This document shows, piece by piece, positions 42,643 through 51,680 of a stretch of DNA of 64,000 nucleotides. Both the position numbers and the translations under genes were made by a program. This DNA comes from JASBTN01 sp965228805 (GTDB lineage Bacteria; Pseudomonadota; Alphaproteobacteria; Rhodobacterales; Rhodobacteraceae). The first letter of the stretch is position 1; each line of letters starts with the position of its first letter. Under the pieces are notes generated by a model. The model did not search any database. It worked only from the letters and a program-made list of their open reading frames with translations, and was not told where the DNA came from. The stretch lies in NCBI RefSeq assembly GCF_965228805.1, contig NZ_CBDDIE010000003.1, positions 62,001 through 126,000 of the forward strand, in the 5' to 3' direction.

Positions 42643-44007
42643 ATGGCAGATACGATCCGGGAACCGGCGCGGGAGGTGCCGGTCATTCATCGCACTGAGG
42701 TGCTGGTGGTGGGCTCGGGGCCCGGAGGATTGGCGGCAGCCCTGGCAGCGGTTCGGGCGGGGGTGGAGGTGACCCTGCTGGACCGGTTCGGCTGTTTCGG
42801 CGGCAATATCACCACCGTGGGCGTCGAGGGTTTTGCCTGGTATCGGCATGAGGCGACTGTCGAGGCGGGTGGGATCGGGCGCGAGTTCGAGGAACGCGCC
42901 AAGGCGATGGGGGCTGCGGTGCCGGAAAGCCAGTCGCTATCCTACGAGCTGGACAGCGAGGGGTTCAAACTGGTGGCGGACCGGCTGGTCGAGGAAGCTG
43001 GCATTCATCCGATGTTGCACCGGATGTTCGTCGCTCCCATTCGCGACGGTGACCGCATTACCGGGGTGATTGTCGAAAGCAAGGCGGGCCGCGAGGCGGT
43101 GTTGGCCGAGGTGGTGATCGACGCCACAGGGGACGCCGATATCGCCCGCATGATGGGCGCGCCCTGTGTGAAGACGCCCATCGAGCAGATGCAGGCTGCC
43201 AGCGTGATGTTTCACATCGCGGGCGTCGACAAGGCGCGGTTCATGGAGGGGGTGCGGGCCGATCCGCAGACCTATGCCGACTGGTCCTCGGGCGAGTGGG
43301 TGGTGGAGACGGATGGCAAAGAGGACAACATGTTCTCGCCCTTCCTGGGCAAACCATTCGAGCAAGCCATTCGCGACGGGCTGCTGCCCGCGAACCTCAA
43401 CACAATCGGCGGCACCTGGGGCGCGGTGCATGACAGTGGCGAGATGACCTATATGAACCTGGTACACCTGGCTGAGGTGGACGGCACCTGCCCCGACAGT
43501 ATGACCAAGGGCGAGATCGAGGGGCGGCGCCAGGCGATGTTGGCGATTGACGCGTTGCGCGCCTATACGCCCGGCTGCGAGGCAGCGCGGCTCCGGAACT
43601 TCGGCATGACCATCGGCATTCGCGACACGCGCAAGATCGACGCGCATTACAACATGACCGAGGCCGATGTGCGACATCAGGGTCGTTTCGAGGACAGCAT
43701 CGGCATCTATCCTGAGTTCATTGATGGCTATGGCGTGCTGATCCTGCCCACGACCGGCCGCTACATGCAGGTGCCCTACCGGGCGATGCTTCCCAAGGGC
43801 GTGCGTGGTCTGCTGGTGACGGGCCGTGCCATTGGCGGGGACAGGATCGCCCATGCCGCCACGCGCAACATGGCGTGCTGCGCGGTGGCCGGACAGGGGG
43901 CGGGCGTGGCGGCGGCCCAAGCGGTGCGGCGCGGCTGTGCGCTGGACGCGGTGGATATCACGGCGGTGCAGGTTGAACTCAAAAGGCAGGAGGTGCGCCT
44001 TGACTGA
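42643..44007 (+). CDS. FAD-dependent oxidoreductase
   Basis: The 454-residue protein has the dinucleotide site VLVVGSGPGGLAAALAAVRAG, LDRFGCFGGNITTVGVE (typical of the FAD_oxidored/fumarate-reductase-like family), VVIDATGDADIARMMGAP near residue 165 and GRAIGGDRIAHAATRNMACC near the C-terminus. The substrate is unknown. The start follows CAGGGAGGCG. It overlaps the oxygenase gene, so the two probably act on the same small molecule. Confidence 0.85.
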   Translation: MADTIREPAREVPVIHRTEVLVVGSGPGGLAAALAAVRAGVEVTLLDRFGCFGGNITTVGVEGFAWYRHEATVEAGGIGREFEERAKAMGAAVPESQSLSYELDSEGFKLVADRLVEEAGIHPMLHRMFVAPIRDGDRITGVIVESKAGREAVLAEVVIDATGDADIARMMGAPCVKTPIEQMQAASVMFHIAGVDKARFMEGVRADPQTYADWSSGEWVVETDGKEDNMFSPFLGKPFEQAIRDGLLPANLNTIGGTWGAVHDSGEMTYMNLVHLAEVDGTCPDSMTKGEIEGRRQAMLAIDALRAYTPGCEAARLRNFGMTIGIRDTRKIDAHYNMTEADVRHQGRFEDSIGIYPEFIDGYGVLILPTTGRYMQVPYRAMLPKGVRGLLVTGRAIGGDRIAHAATRNMACCAVAGQGAGVAAAQAVRRGCALDAVDITAVQVELKRQEVRLD

Positions 44008-44968
44008 ACATATCCCAACCATCGACATCTCACGCCTGGGCGGGCCGGGGCATGCGGATTGCGTGGCCGAGGTCATGCAGGCCTGCACCTCGATCGGCTT
44101 TCTGTCGATCACCGGCACCGGTGTGGATCCGGCGCTGGTCGATGGCACGCGCGACATGCTGCGGGCGCTGTTTGCTCTACCGGAACAGGCGAAATGGGAC
44201 CAGGCGATCACGCGCGAGAACTATCGCGGCTTCATCCCGATGGGGTTCTTTACGCCGAATGACGGCTCCGGCACGCCAGATCGCTACGAGGGTTACAAGC
44301 TGCATGCGGAAGTGTCGGCGGATGATCCGGTGGTGGCCGACTGCGGGCTTTATGGGCCGAACGTCTGGCCGCACGAACTGCCGGAGGCGCGGGAGGTGAT
44401 CCTGGCCTATTGGGCAGCGATGGACGGGGTGCTGATGCGGCTGCTGGGTGCGCTGGAAGAGGGGTTGGCGCTGTCACCCGGCGCTTTGACGGGCGGGTTC
44501 GAGCGTCCGATGACCAATATGACCCTGCTGCATTACCCGCCGCAGGCGCCAGACGAAGCGGGCTTCGGCATTCACGCGCACAAGGACACCGACGCGCTGA
44601 CCATCATCGCGCCAGACCCGGTGGGTGGGCTGGAGGTAAAGACCCGTGCGGGCGATTGGATCAGCCCGCAAACCCCGCCCGGCGGCTTCGTCGTGAATAT
44701 CGGCGACATGCTGGAGCTGTGGTCCGGCGGGCGGCTGGTCTCGACCCCGCATCGGGTGGTGAACCGGTCGGGCAAGGAGCGTTATTCCTTCCCCTATTTC
44801 GCGGTGCCGCGCCATGACGTGGTGATCGCGCCGCTTTTGGACCCGGTTCCCGGGTTCGACCGACCCTCGGTCCATGTCGGCCATTGGTCGGCAGAGACCT
44901 GGCGCACCAACTGGCCGGACGAGCAGGCCGACGAGAAAACACCGGAGCTGGGCACGATCCACGATTGA
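44000..44968 (+). CDS. Isopenicillin N synthase-family 2-oxoglutarate/Fe(II) oxygenase
   Basis: The 322-residue enzyme begins at TTG (44000), with AGGAGG 6 nt upstream and a start IPTIDISRLGG typical of the family. The iron site is H-x-D in IHAHKDTDALTII with the distal histidine in VSTPHRVVNRS. Arg and Ser of the RYS motif (KERYSFPYF) would bind 2-oxoglutarate. It hydroxylates or desaturates an unknown substrate. It is coupled by an 8-nt overlap to the flavoprotein gene. Confidence 0.88.
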   Translation: MTEHIPTIDISRLGGPGHADCVAEVMQACTSIGFLSITGTGVDPALVDGTRDMLRALFALPEQAKWDQAITRENYRGFIPMGFFTPNDGSGTPDRYEGYKLHAEVSADDPVVADCGLYGPNVWPHELPEAREVILAYWAAMDGVLMRLLGALEEGLALSPGALTGGFERPMTNMTLLHYPPQAPDEAGFGIHAHKDTDALTIIAPDPVGGLEVKTRAGDWISPQTPPGGFVVNIGDMLELWSGGRLVSTPHRVVNRSGKERYSFPYFAVPRHDVVIAPLLDPVPGFDRPSVHVGHWSAETWRTNWPDEQADEKTPELGTIHD

Positions 44969-44984
44969 CGCCTGGCAAAGGGGG

Positions 44985-45021
44985 CTCCCGCAAGATACTT
45001 GGGGCGAGAAAAAGAGAGGGG
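44985..45021 (+). repeat. Intergenic repeat element, copy 2
   Basis: CTCCCGCAAGATACTTGGGG then CGAGAAAAAGAGAGGGG. It shares the AAGATA-TT and GAAAAAGAG-GGG blocks with the copy at 51317-51350. Confidence 0.6.
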
Positions 45022-45100
45022 CCCGCAGGGCGGCCAGGCCCGCCCCCTTGAACCACAGACCAAAAAACGCGACATAGGGCAGGAGTTATACGGAGTTTTC

Positions 45101-46177
45101 ATGGCCCTGCCCGTTCAGACCCAGGCCAAGTACTGGACCATTGCCACCGCCATCCTTGTAGCCGCCCTGTGGTTTCTGGGCGACGTGATCCTGCCCTTCG
45201 TGCTGGGGGGCGCGATTGCCTATTTCCTCGACCCGGTGGCGGACCGGTTGGAGGACGCGGGCTGTTCACGGGCGCTGGCCACTGCGATCATCTCGGTTCT
45301 CGCGGCGCTGGTTTTCATCATCGCGATCCTGCTGATCGTACCGACCTTGGTCAGCCAAGCGGTTTCGCTGGTCAATGTGGCGCCGGACCTGTTCAACCAG
45401 TTGCAGGGGTTCCTGACCGAGCGTTTTCCCGCCCTGATGGACGAAAGCTCGACCCTGCGCCAGTCGTTGAACGAACTGGGTCAGACCATCCAGGAACGTG
45501 GTGGCGAACTGGTCAGCGCGGTGGTCGGCTCGGCCATGGGCATTATCAACGTCGTCGTGCTGATGGTGATCACGCCAGTGGTGGCCTTCTACCTGCTTTT
45601 GGACTGGGACCGCATGGTGGCCGAGATCGACAAGCTCTTGCCGCGCGATCATGCGCCGACCATTCGCCGGATTGCCGCCGATATCGACGCCACCCTGTCG
45701 AGCTTCATTCGCGGACAGGGCACGGTCTGCCTGATCCTGGGCACCTATTACGCGATTGCGCTGATGGTGATCGGGCTGCAATTCGGACTGATTGTCGGCT
45801 TCATCGCCGGGCTCATCACCTTCATCCCCTATATCGGTGCCCTGGTGGGCGGGGCCCTGGCCATCGGTCTGGGCCTGTTCCAATTCTGGGGCGAATGGTG
45901 GACGCTGGCGGGCGTGGCCGCGATCTTCTTTGCCGGTCAGTTCCTCGAGGGCAATATCCTGACGCCGAAGCTGGTGGGCAGCTCGGTCGGGCTGCACCCG
46001 GTCTGGCTGCTGTTTGCCCTGTCGGCCTTCGGCGCGCTCTTCGGCTTCGTCGGCATGCTGGTCGCGGTGCCGGTGGCCGCATCCATTGGCGTAGTTGCGC
46101 GCTTTGGCGTGGGGCAGTACCAGCAGGGGCGGCTTTACACCGGCATCGTCGGCAAGGGCGAAGCGGCAGACGACTGA
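45101..46177 (+). CDS. AI-2E family transporter (UPF0118)
   Basis: The 358-residue membrane protein has about eight hydrophobic segments and the family landmarks VILPFVLGGAIAYFLDPVAD near residue 28, ITPVVAFYLLLDWDRM near 160, FIRGQGTVCLILGTYYAIAL and a C-terminal ITFIPYIGALVGGALAIGLG block. Members export small molecules or ions (TqsA, Na+/H+ antiporters); the substrate here is unknown. It lies one nucleotide before hdaA. Confidence 0.88.
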   Translation: MALPVQTQAKYWTIATAILVAALWFLGDVILPFVLGGAIAYFLDPVADRLEDAGCSRALATAIISVLAALVFIIAILLIVPTLVSQAVSLVNVAPDLFNQLQGFLTERFPALMDESSTLRQSLNELGQTIQERGGELVSAVVGSAMGIINVVVLMVITPVVAFYLLLDWDRMVAEIDKLLPRDHAPTIRRIAADIDATLSSFIRGQGTVCLILGTYYAIALMVIGLQFGLIVGFIAGLITFIPYIGALVGGALAIGLGLFQFWGEWWTLAGVAAIFFAGQFLEGNILTPKLVGSSVGLHPVWLLFALSAFGALFGFVGMLVAVPVAASIGVVARFGVGQYQQGRLYTGIVGKGEAADD

Positions 46178-46178
46178 G

Positions 46179-46862
46179 ATGGCCCGGCAACTGACCTTTG
46201 ACCTGCCTGCGCGGCCTGCGCAGGGGCGTGGCGACTTCTTCGTCACCCATTCGAACGCAGCCGCCATGGCGACGGTCGAGGGCTGGCAAGGCTGGCCCAA
46301 TCGCAAGCTTGTGCTGGAGGGGCCGGAAGGCTCCGGCAAGACCCACCTGGCGCTGGTCTGGGCCGAGATGACAGGCGCGCGACTGATCGGTGCCGCCGAC
46401 CTGCCCGACACGGATATCGCCGCCCTGGCCGGTCAGTCGGTGGTGGTGGAAGACGCCGACCAGATCGCCGGGGACCGCCCCGCCGAAGAGGCGCTGTTTC
46501 ACCTGCACAACCTGGTGCTGGCCGAAGGGGGCCATCTGATGGTCACAGCGCGTAGCGCGCCCAGCCGCTGGGGGCTTACCCTGCCCGACCTGCGAAGCCG
46601 CATGGAAGGCACCACGCTCACCCGCCTGGACGCGCCCGACGACATGCTGCTGTCCGCCGTGCTGGTCAAATTCTTCGATGACCGGCAGATCATCGTGAAC
46701 CACCCGCTGATCACCTACCTGGCGCGGCGCATGGACCGGTCGCTGGCGCAGGCCGCAGCGCTGGTCGAACAGCTGGACCGCGCCGCACTGGCCGAACACA
46801 GCCCGATCACCCGCACCTTCGCTGCGCGAATTCTGGACCAGACACCGGAAACGGGCGCATAA
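46179..46862 (+). CDS. hdaA: DnaA-like regulatory protein HdaA
   Basis: HdaA inactivates DnaA-ATP after initiation, limiting replication to once per cycle. The 227-residue protein starts with a QLTFDLPARPA clamp-binding motif (QLxFDLP). It has a P-loop LEGPEGSGKTHLALVWAEM, VVEDADQI and a sensor region ending LVEQLDRAALAEHSPITRTF, with no DnaA domain IV. It is the second gene after the AI-2E transporter. Confidence 0.92.
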   Translation: MARQLTFDLPARPAQGRGDFFVTHSNAAAMATVEGWQGWPNRKLVLEGPEGSGKTHLALVWAEMTGARLIGAADLPDTDIAALAGQSVVVEDADQIAGDRPAEEALFHLHNLVLAEGGHLMVTARSAPSRWGLTLPDLRSRMEGTTLTRLDAPDDMLLSAVLVKFFDDRQIIVNHPLITYLARRMDRSLAQAAALVEQLDRAALAEHSPITRTFAARILDQTPETGA

Positions 46863-46953
46863 ATCCGCCCAAGTTGATCCATCGCAAGGGGAGATCGCGG
46901 GAAACGTCCTATCGTCACCTTCCCTTCACAATCCAGCACGATAAGGTCTCCTC

Positions 46954-49128
46954 ATGACCAATGCCGACTTCCTTCACTCCGCCTTCCCCGCCCCTGTCGC
47001 GCTGCCCCAAGAGGACACCGCCGGGCCGCGCCGCTTCTTCAACCGCGAGCTCAGCTGGCTGAGCTTCAACTGGCGGGTGCTGGAAGAGGCCGAGAACCCG
47101 CGCGTGCCGCTGCTGGAACGGCTGCGCTTCCTGTCGATCTCGGCCACCAACCTCGATGAATTCTACACCGTGCGCGTGGCGGGCCTGCGCGAGTTGATGC
47201 GCGAAGGCGTGACAACCCCGGCCGCCGACGGGTTGTCGCCCACAGACCAGCTGAAGTTGATCAATGCGGATGCGCGCAATCTGATGGCCCGGCAGCAAAG
47301 CACATTCGAAGTTCTGGCGGCCGAAATGCGGGAAAAGGGCATTGCCATCTGCTCGCGCAAGGACCTGACCGAGGCGGATCGCAAACACCTGGACCAGACC
47401 TTCCTGCACCAGATCTTCCCCGTGCTTTCGCCCCTGGCGATCGACCCGGCCCACCCGTTCCCCTTCATCCCGAACACCGGCTTTTCGCTGGCCCTTCAGC
47501 TGGAGCGCAAATCCGACAAGCGCAAGCTGCAGGCGCTGTTGCCGGTGCCACAACAGATCGACCGGTTCGTGCGCCTTCCCGCACCCGAGGGCCAGGCCCG
47601 TTTCCTCCCCTTGGAAGAGGTGCTGCTCGAGTTCCTCGGCTCGCTCTTCCCCGGCTACGTCGAGAAAGGCAACTGCGCCTTCCGCATCCTGCGCGACAGC
47701 GACCTGGAATTGGAAGAAGAGGCCGAAGACCTGGTGCGCGAGTTCGAAACCGCCCTGAAACGCCGCAAGCGCGGCGAGGTCGTGCGCATGAAACTCTCTG
47801 CCGGTGCCCCCGCCGGGCTGCGCCGGATGATCCAGGAGGAGCTGCGCGTCACCGACGATGAGATCGTCGAGGTGGACGGGCTGATCGGCACCGCCGACCT
47901 GAAGGAGCTGGTGCTGGACGAACGCCCCGACCTTCTGTGGCCCAGCTTTACCCCGCGCGTGCCGGAACGGGTGCAGGACCATGACGGCGACATGTTCTCA
48001 GCCATCCAGCAGAAAGACATGCTGCTGCACCACCCCTATGAGACCTTCGACATGGTGGTGCGTTTCCTGAAACAGGCTGCCGCCGACCCTGATGTGGTGG
48101 CGATCAAACAGACGCTCTATCGCACGTCGCATGACAGTCCGATCGTCTCGGCCCTTTGCGAGGCGGCCGAGGACGGCAAGTCGGTCACCGCCCTGGTCGA
48201 GCTGAAAGCGCGTTTCGACGAGGCCGCCAATATCCGCCAGTCGCGCCGCCTGGAGCGCGCAGGGGCGCATGTCGTGTACGGCTTCATGAACTACAAGACC
48301 CACGCGAAAATCTCGACCGTGGTGCGGCGTGAAGGCGACCGTCTGGTGACCTATACGCATTATGGCACCGGCAACTACCACCCGATCACGGCGCGCATTT
48401 ACACGGACCTTTCGCTGTTCACCTGTGACGCAGCGCTGGGGCGCGATGCGACGCGAGTGTTCAATTACCTGTCGGGCTACGCGCAGCCCGATGCTCTTGA
48501 GAACCTGGCGATTTCGCCCATTACCCTGAAACCGCGGCTAATCGAGATGATCGACCGCGAGATCGAATATGCCAAGGCGGGCAAACCGGCCGAAATCTGG
48601 GCCAAGATGAACTCGCTTATCGAACCCGAGGTGATCAACGCGCTCTACAAGGCCAGCGCGGCCGGCGTGAAAATCAGCCTGGTCGTACGCGGCATCTGTG
48701 GGGTGCGACCGGGCATCAAGGGGCTGAGCGAAAACATCCGCGTGAAATCCGTCGTCGGCCGGTTCCTGGAACATTCGCGCATTGTCTGTTTCGGCAATGG
48801 CCACGGGCTGCCCGCGAAGAAGGCGAAGGTCTATATCTCGTCCGCCGACTGGATGGGGCGCAACCTGAACCGGCGGGTCGAGACATTGGTCGAGATCACC
48901 AATGCCACGGTAAAGGCGCAGATCGTCAGCCAGATCATGGCGGCAAACCTGGCCGATGTGGCGCAAAGCTGGGTGATGAACCCGGACGGCAGTTTCACCC
49001 GCCCGGACCTGGCCACGATCGAGCGCCCGTTCAACTGCCACCGCTTCTTCATGGAATACCCGTCTCTGTCGGGACGCGGCTCCGCTGGCGCCTCGGACGT
49101 GCCGGAACTGACCCATTCGGAAGATTGA
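46954..49128 (+). CDS. ppk1: Polyphosphate kinase 1
   Basis: PPK1 makes polyphosphate from ATP. The 724-residue protein has FFNRELSWLSFNWRVLEEA, SISATNLDEFYTVRVAGL, the first phosphohistidine region NYKTHAKISTVVRREG (residue about 450), THYGTGNYHP and the second PLD-type motif region later. It is followed 50 bp downstream by exopolyphosphatase, so synthesis and breakdown are in one operon. Confidence 0.97.
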   Translation: MTNADFLHSAFPAPVALPQEDTAGPRRFFNRELSWLSFNWRVLEEAENPRVPLLERLRFLSISATNLDEFYTVRVAGLRELMREGVTTPAADGLSPTDQLKLINADARNLMARQQSTFEVLAAEMREKGIAICSRKDLTEADRKHLDQTFLHQIFPVLSPLAIDPAHPFPFIPNTGFSLALQLERKSDKRKLQALLPVPQQIDRFVRLPAPEGQARFLPLEEVLLEFLGSLFPGYVEKGNCAFRILRDSDLELEEEAEDLVREFETALKRRKRGEVVRMKLSAGAPAGLRRMIQEELRVTDDEIVEVDGLIGTADLKELVLDERPDLLWPSFTPRVPERVQDHDGDMFSAIQQKDMLLHHPYETFDMVVRFLKQAAADPDVVAIKQTLYRTSHDSPIVSALCEAAEDGKSVTALVELKARFDEAANIRQSRRLERAGAHVVYGFMNYKTHAKISTVVRREGDRLVTYTHYGTGNYHPITARIYTDLSLFTCDAALGRDATRVFNYLSGYAQPDALENLAISPITLKPRLIEMIDREIEYAKAGKPAEIWAKMNSLIEPEVINALYKASAAGVKISLVVRGICGVRPGIKGLSENIRVKSVVGRFLEHSRIVCFGNGHGLPAKKAKVYISSADWMGRNLNRRVETLVEITNATVKAQIVSQIMAANLADVAQSWVMNPDGSFTRPDLATIERPFNCHRFFMEYPSLSGRGSAGASDVPELTHSED

Positions 49129-49178
49129 TTTTCTCGGGCCCGTTGGGCAGGGTAAGGACGGAACGTCGGGGGATGATC

Positions 49179-50711
49179 ATGGACGGCAATACCGAAGAGT
49201 GGGGACCTTTCGGGCGTCCCCTGTTCGATGATCCTTCGGCGCGCGCGCTGAGCCGCGTGGGGGTGGTCGATGTCGGCTCGAACTCGGTGCGCATGGTGGT
49301 GTTCGACGGGGCGGCGCGTTCGCCTGCCTATTTCTACAATGAAAAGATCCTCTGCGGGCTGGGCACGGGCCTGCGCGAGACCGGCCATCTGCACCCGGAA
49401 GGCCGGGTGCGGGCCCTGGCGGCGATCAAGCGCTTTCAGCTCATTGCCAAGGGCATGCGTCTCGCGCCCTTGACCGCCGTGGCCACCGCTGCCGTGCGCG
49501 ACGCCTCGGATGGGCCGGCGTTTCGCGAAGAAATCCTGCGCGAGACCGGGCTGGAGCTCTACGTCATCGACGGCAAGGAAGAGGCGCGGCTGTCGGCCCA
49601 GGGCGTGCTGTTGGGCTGGCCCGACGCCAAGGGGCTGATGTGTGACATCGGCGGCAGCTCGCTGGAACTGGCCGAGATCACCGGCGGCGACGTGGGCAAA
49701 CGCGTGACCTCGGAGCTTGGCCCCCTGAAACTGGCCGGTCTACCCGGCGGCAAGAAGGGCCTGAAGGCCGAGATCGCCCGCACCGTGGATGCCCTGGCCC
49801 AGGAAATGGGCACGGATCACAAACGCCTGTTCCTGGTCGGCGGGTCCTGGCGCGCCATCGCCCGGCTGGACATGGAGCGGCGAGGCTATCCCCTGACCGT
49901 GCTGCACGAATACCGCATGACGCCCAAGTCGCTGGCCCAGACTCTGAAATGGATCGAAAAGGTCGATCTGGAAGAGGTGCGCCAGCGCACCGGCACCTCA
50001 TCTGCGCGCATGGCGCTGGTGCCGATTGCCGCCCAGGTGCTGAAAAGGTTGATCCGGGTGTTCCGCCCGAAGGAAATCGCGGTCAGCTCCTACGGCATTC
50101 GCGAGGGTATGCTTTACGAACAGATGCCCGACCGGCTGCGCAAGCGCGACCCGCTGATCGAGGCCTGCTACTTCGCCGAGAAGAAGGATGCGCGCAATCC
50201 GGGCTTCGGCAAGGCGCTGTTCTCCTTCCTCGGGCCGCTTTACAAGTCCGCCAAACCGGCCGAGCTGCGCCTGGTCAAGGCGGCGTGCCTGCTGCATGAC
50301 GTCAGCTGGCGCGCCCACCCCGACTACCGCCATGAGGTCTGTTTCGACAATGCCACGCGGGCGAACCTGGGCGGGTTGACCCACGAGGAACGGGTCTTTC
50401 TGGGGGTGGCGCTCTTGCACCGCTACAAGAACTCGCGCGATGGGTCGCGGTTCGAGGAGCTGTTCTCGATCCTCACGGATGAGGATTGCGCTCGTGCCGA
50501 GGCCCTGGGCAAGGCGATGCGCTTCGGTGCCATGTTCGCGGTGGATGACCCACTGGACAAAGCCGAGCTTAGGTGGTTCCCAAAGAAACGCGAATTGCAC
50601 CTGCATCTGCACAAACAGGCGGTGGACCTGTTCGGAGAGGTGGCCCAGGCGCGGTTCCAGTCGCTGGCGGATGCGCTCGGGGCCGAGGCCACGGTCAAGA
50701 CACGGCGTTGA
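49179..50711 (+). CDS. ppx: Exopolyphosphatase (Ppx/GppA)
   Basis: The 510-residue ASKHA-fold phosphatase removes terminal phosphate from polyphosphate or pppGpp. Visible are VVDVGSNSVRMVVFDG, ATAAVRDASDG, LMCDIGGSSLELAEI and VSSYGIREGMLYEQM, with a C-terminal HD-like domain containing LLHDVSWRAHPDYRHEV. The ATG at 49179 is chosen because GGGGG lies 6 nt upstream; an ATG two codons earlier and a TTG at 49125 are alternatives. Confidence 0.93.
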   Translation: MDGNTEEWGPFGRPLFDDPSARALSRVGVVDVGSNSVRMVVFDGAARSPAYFYNEKILCGLGTGLRETGHLHPEGRVRALAAIKRFQLIAKGMRLAPLTAVATAAVRDASDGPAFREEILRETGLELYVIDGKEEARLSAQGVLLGWPDAKGLMCDIGGSSLELAEITGGDVGKRVTSELGPLKLAGLPGGKKGLKAEIARTVDALAQEMGTDHKRLFLVGGSWRAIARLDMERRGYPLTVLHEYRMTPKSLAQTLKWIEKVDLEEVRQRTGTSSARMALVPIAAQVLKRLIRVFRPKEIAVSSYGIREGMLYEQMPDRLRKRDPLIEACYFAEKKDARNPGFGKALFSFLGPLYKSAKPAELRLVKAACLLHDVSWRAHPDYRHEVCFDNATRANLGGLTHEERVFLGVALLHRYKNSRDGSRFEELFSILTDEDCARAEALGKAMRFGAMFAVDDPLDKAELRWFPKKRELHLHLHKQAVDLFGEVAQARFQSLADALGAEATVKTRR

Positions 50712-50730
50712 ACCTAGTTTGGGGAAGGGC

Positions 50731-51159
50731 ATGACGGAAATAGCCACCTATGCCTGCGCTCTGATCGTTCGTGATGGCAAGGTCCTGTTGGGGCGCCGCG
50801 CCCATTTCCGGGCGACCTATGCCAATTGCTGGGACGTGATCGGCGGCAAGGTCGAGGCGGGCGAAACACCCGAACAGGCGTTGATCCGCGAGCTGGGGGA
50901 GGAGATCGCGATCACCCCGCTGAACCCGGTGTTTTTCGACCGGCTGGAAGATCGGCAGATCAATCCGGCCACACCGCCGACCTATCTGTTCTTTCGCGTG
51001 GAGGACTGGACTGGCGGCGAGCCCGTGATCAACAACCACGAACACTCGCATCTGGAGTGGTTCACACTGCAACAGGCATGTGATCTGAGGAACCTGGTCA
51101 TGCCGGACTATCCGGCCCTTTTTGCGCGTGTGCTGGGCCAGGAAGCTGCACTGGGCTGA
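50731..51159 (+). CDS. NUDIX hydrolase
   Basis: The 142-residue protein has a complete Nudix box (GGKVEAGETPEQALIRELGE followed by EI), preceded by LLGRRAHFRATYANCWDVIG. This resembles MutT-like house-cleaning enzymes; the substrate cannot be assigned. The start lies 19 nt after the ppx stop with GGGGAAGGG before it, so it is part of the same operon. Confidence 0.88.
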   Translation: MTEIATYACALIVRDGKVLLGRRAHFRATYANCWDVIGGKVEAGETPEQALIRELGEEIAITPLNPVFFDRLEDRQINPATPPTYLFFRVEDWTGGEPVINNHEHSHLEWFTLQQACDLRNLVMPDYPALFARVLGQEAALG

Positions 51160-51316
51160 GGGGCCCCAAGCAGACGGGGGCCCGCGCCTTCGGCTTGTTC
51201 GCCGTCGCCCGCGAGAACCGCATCGCTGATGAAGGGTGAGAGCAGAACCTGCTCATTGCACGTGTCGCCAAGCCTTGGCAGGTCGCAGGGGCTTTACCCC
51301 TCGGCCTTACGGTCTC

Positions 51317-51350
51317 ACCCCAAGATATTTTCAGCAGGAAAAAGAGGGGG
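51317..51350 (+). repeat. Intergenic repeat element, copy 3
   Basis: CACCCCAAGATATTTTCAGC then AGGAAAAAGAGGGGG. It is the third copy of the recurrent element. The rest of the 51160-51350 gap has GC-rich inverted sequence and no gene. Confidence 0.6.
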
Positions 51351-51656
51351 TCAGAGGTCCACTTCGCCGTTCTCTCCCGGTTCCAGCGGGATCTTGCGGC
51401 GGATGATGATGTCGCCATTGGGCAGGCGCTCGGGCGGGTGGTAGGCACTGAGGTCGCCGAGTTGGTCAACCAGCTCCTGCCAGCCTTCGGCCATCGGCTC
51501 CAGCTCCGCGGCCAAGCCGTCCAGAAGCAGGCCGAAGCCTTCGCGCAGGAGTTCGCCGCCGCGTTCCAGGTCGGAGTTCGTGTCATCTTCCGCCATCACA
51601 GGCAGAGCGGCCAGCGCCAGCACGGCGCCCAGCAGGGGTGTGCGTGTCTGTTTCAT
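51351..51656 (-). CDS. Small exported protein of unknown function
   Basis: The 101-residue protein has a signal peptide (LLGAVLALAALPVMAEDD) and an acidic helical region (LERGGELLREGFGLLLDGLA) followed by PPERLPNGDIIIRRKIPLEP. Roseobacter genomes carry similar short periplasmic proteins without known function. It is separated from the downstream phosphatase gene on the same strand by 24 bp. Confidence 0.7.
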   Translation of the reverse strand: MKQTRTPLLGAVLALAALPVMAEDDTNSDLERGGELLREGFGLLLDGLAAELEPMAEGWQELVDQLGDLSAYHPPERLPNGDIIIRRKIPLEPGENGEVDL

Positions 51657-51680
51657 GCCCCCAATATGGGGCCGTTGGCG

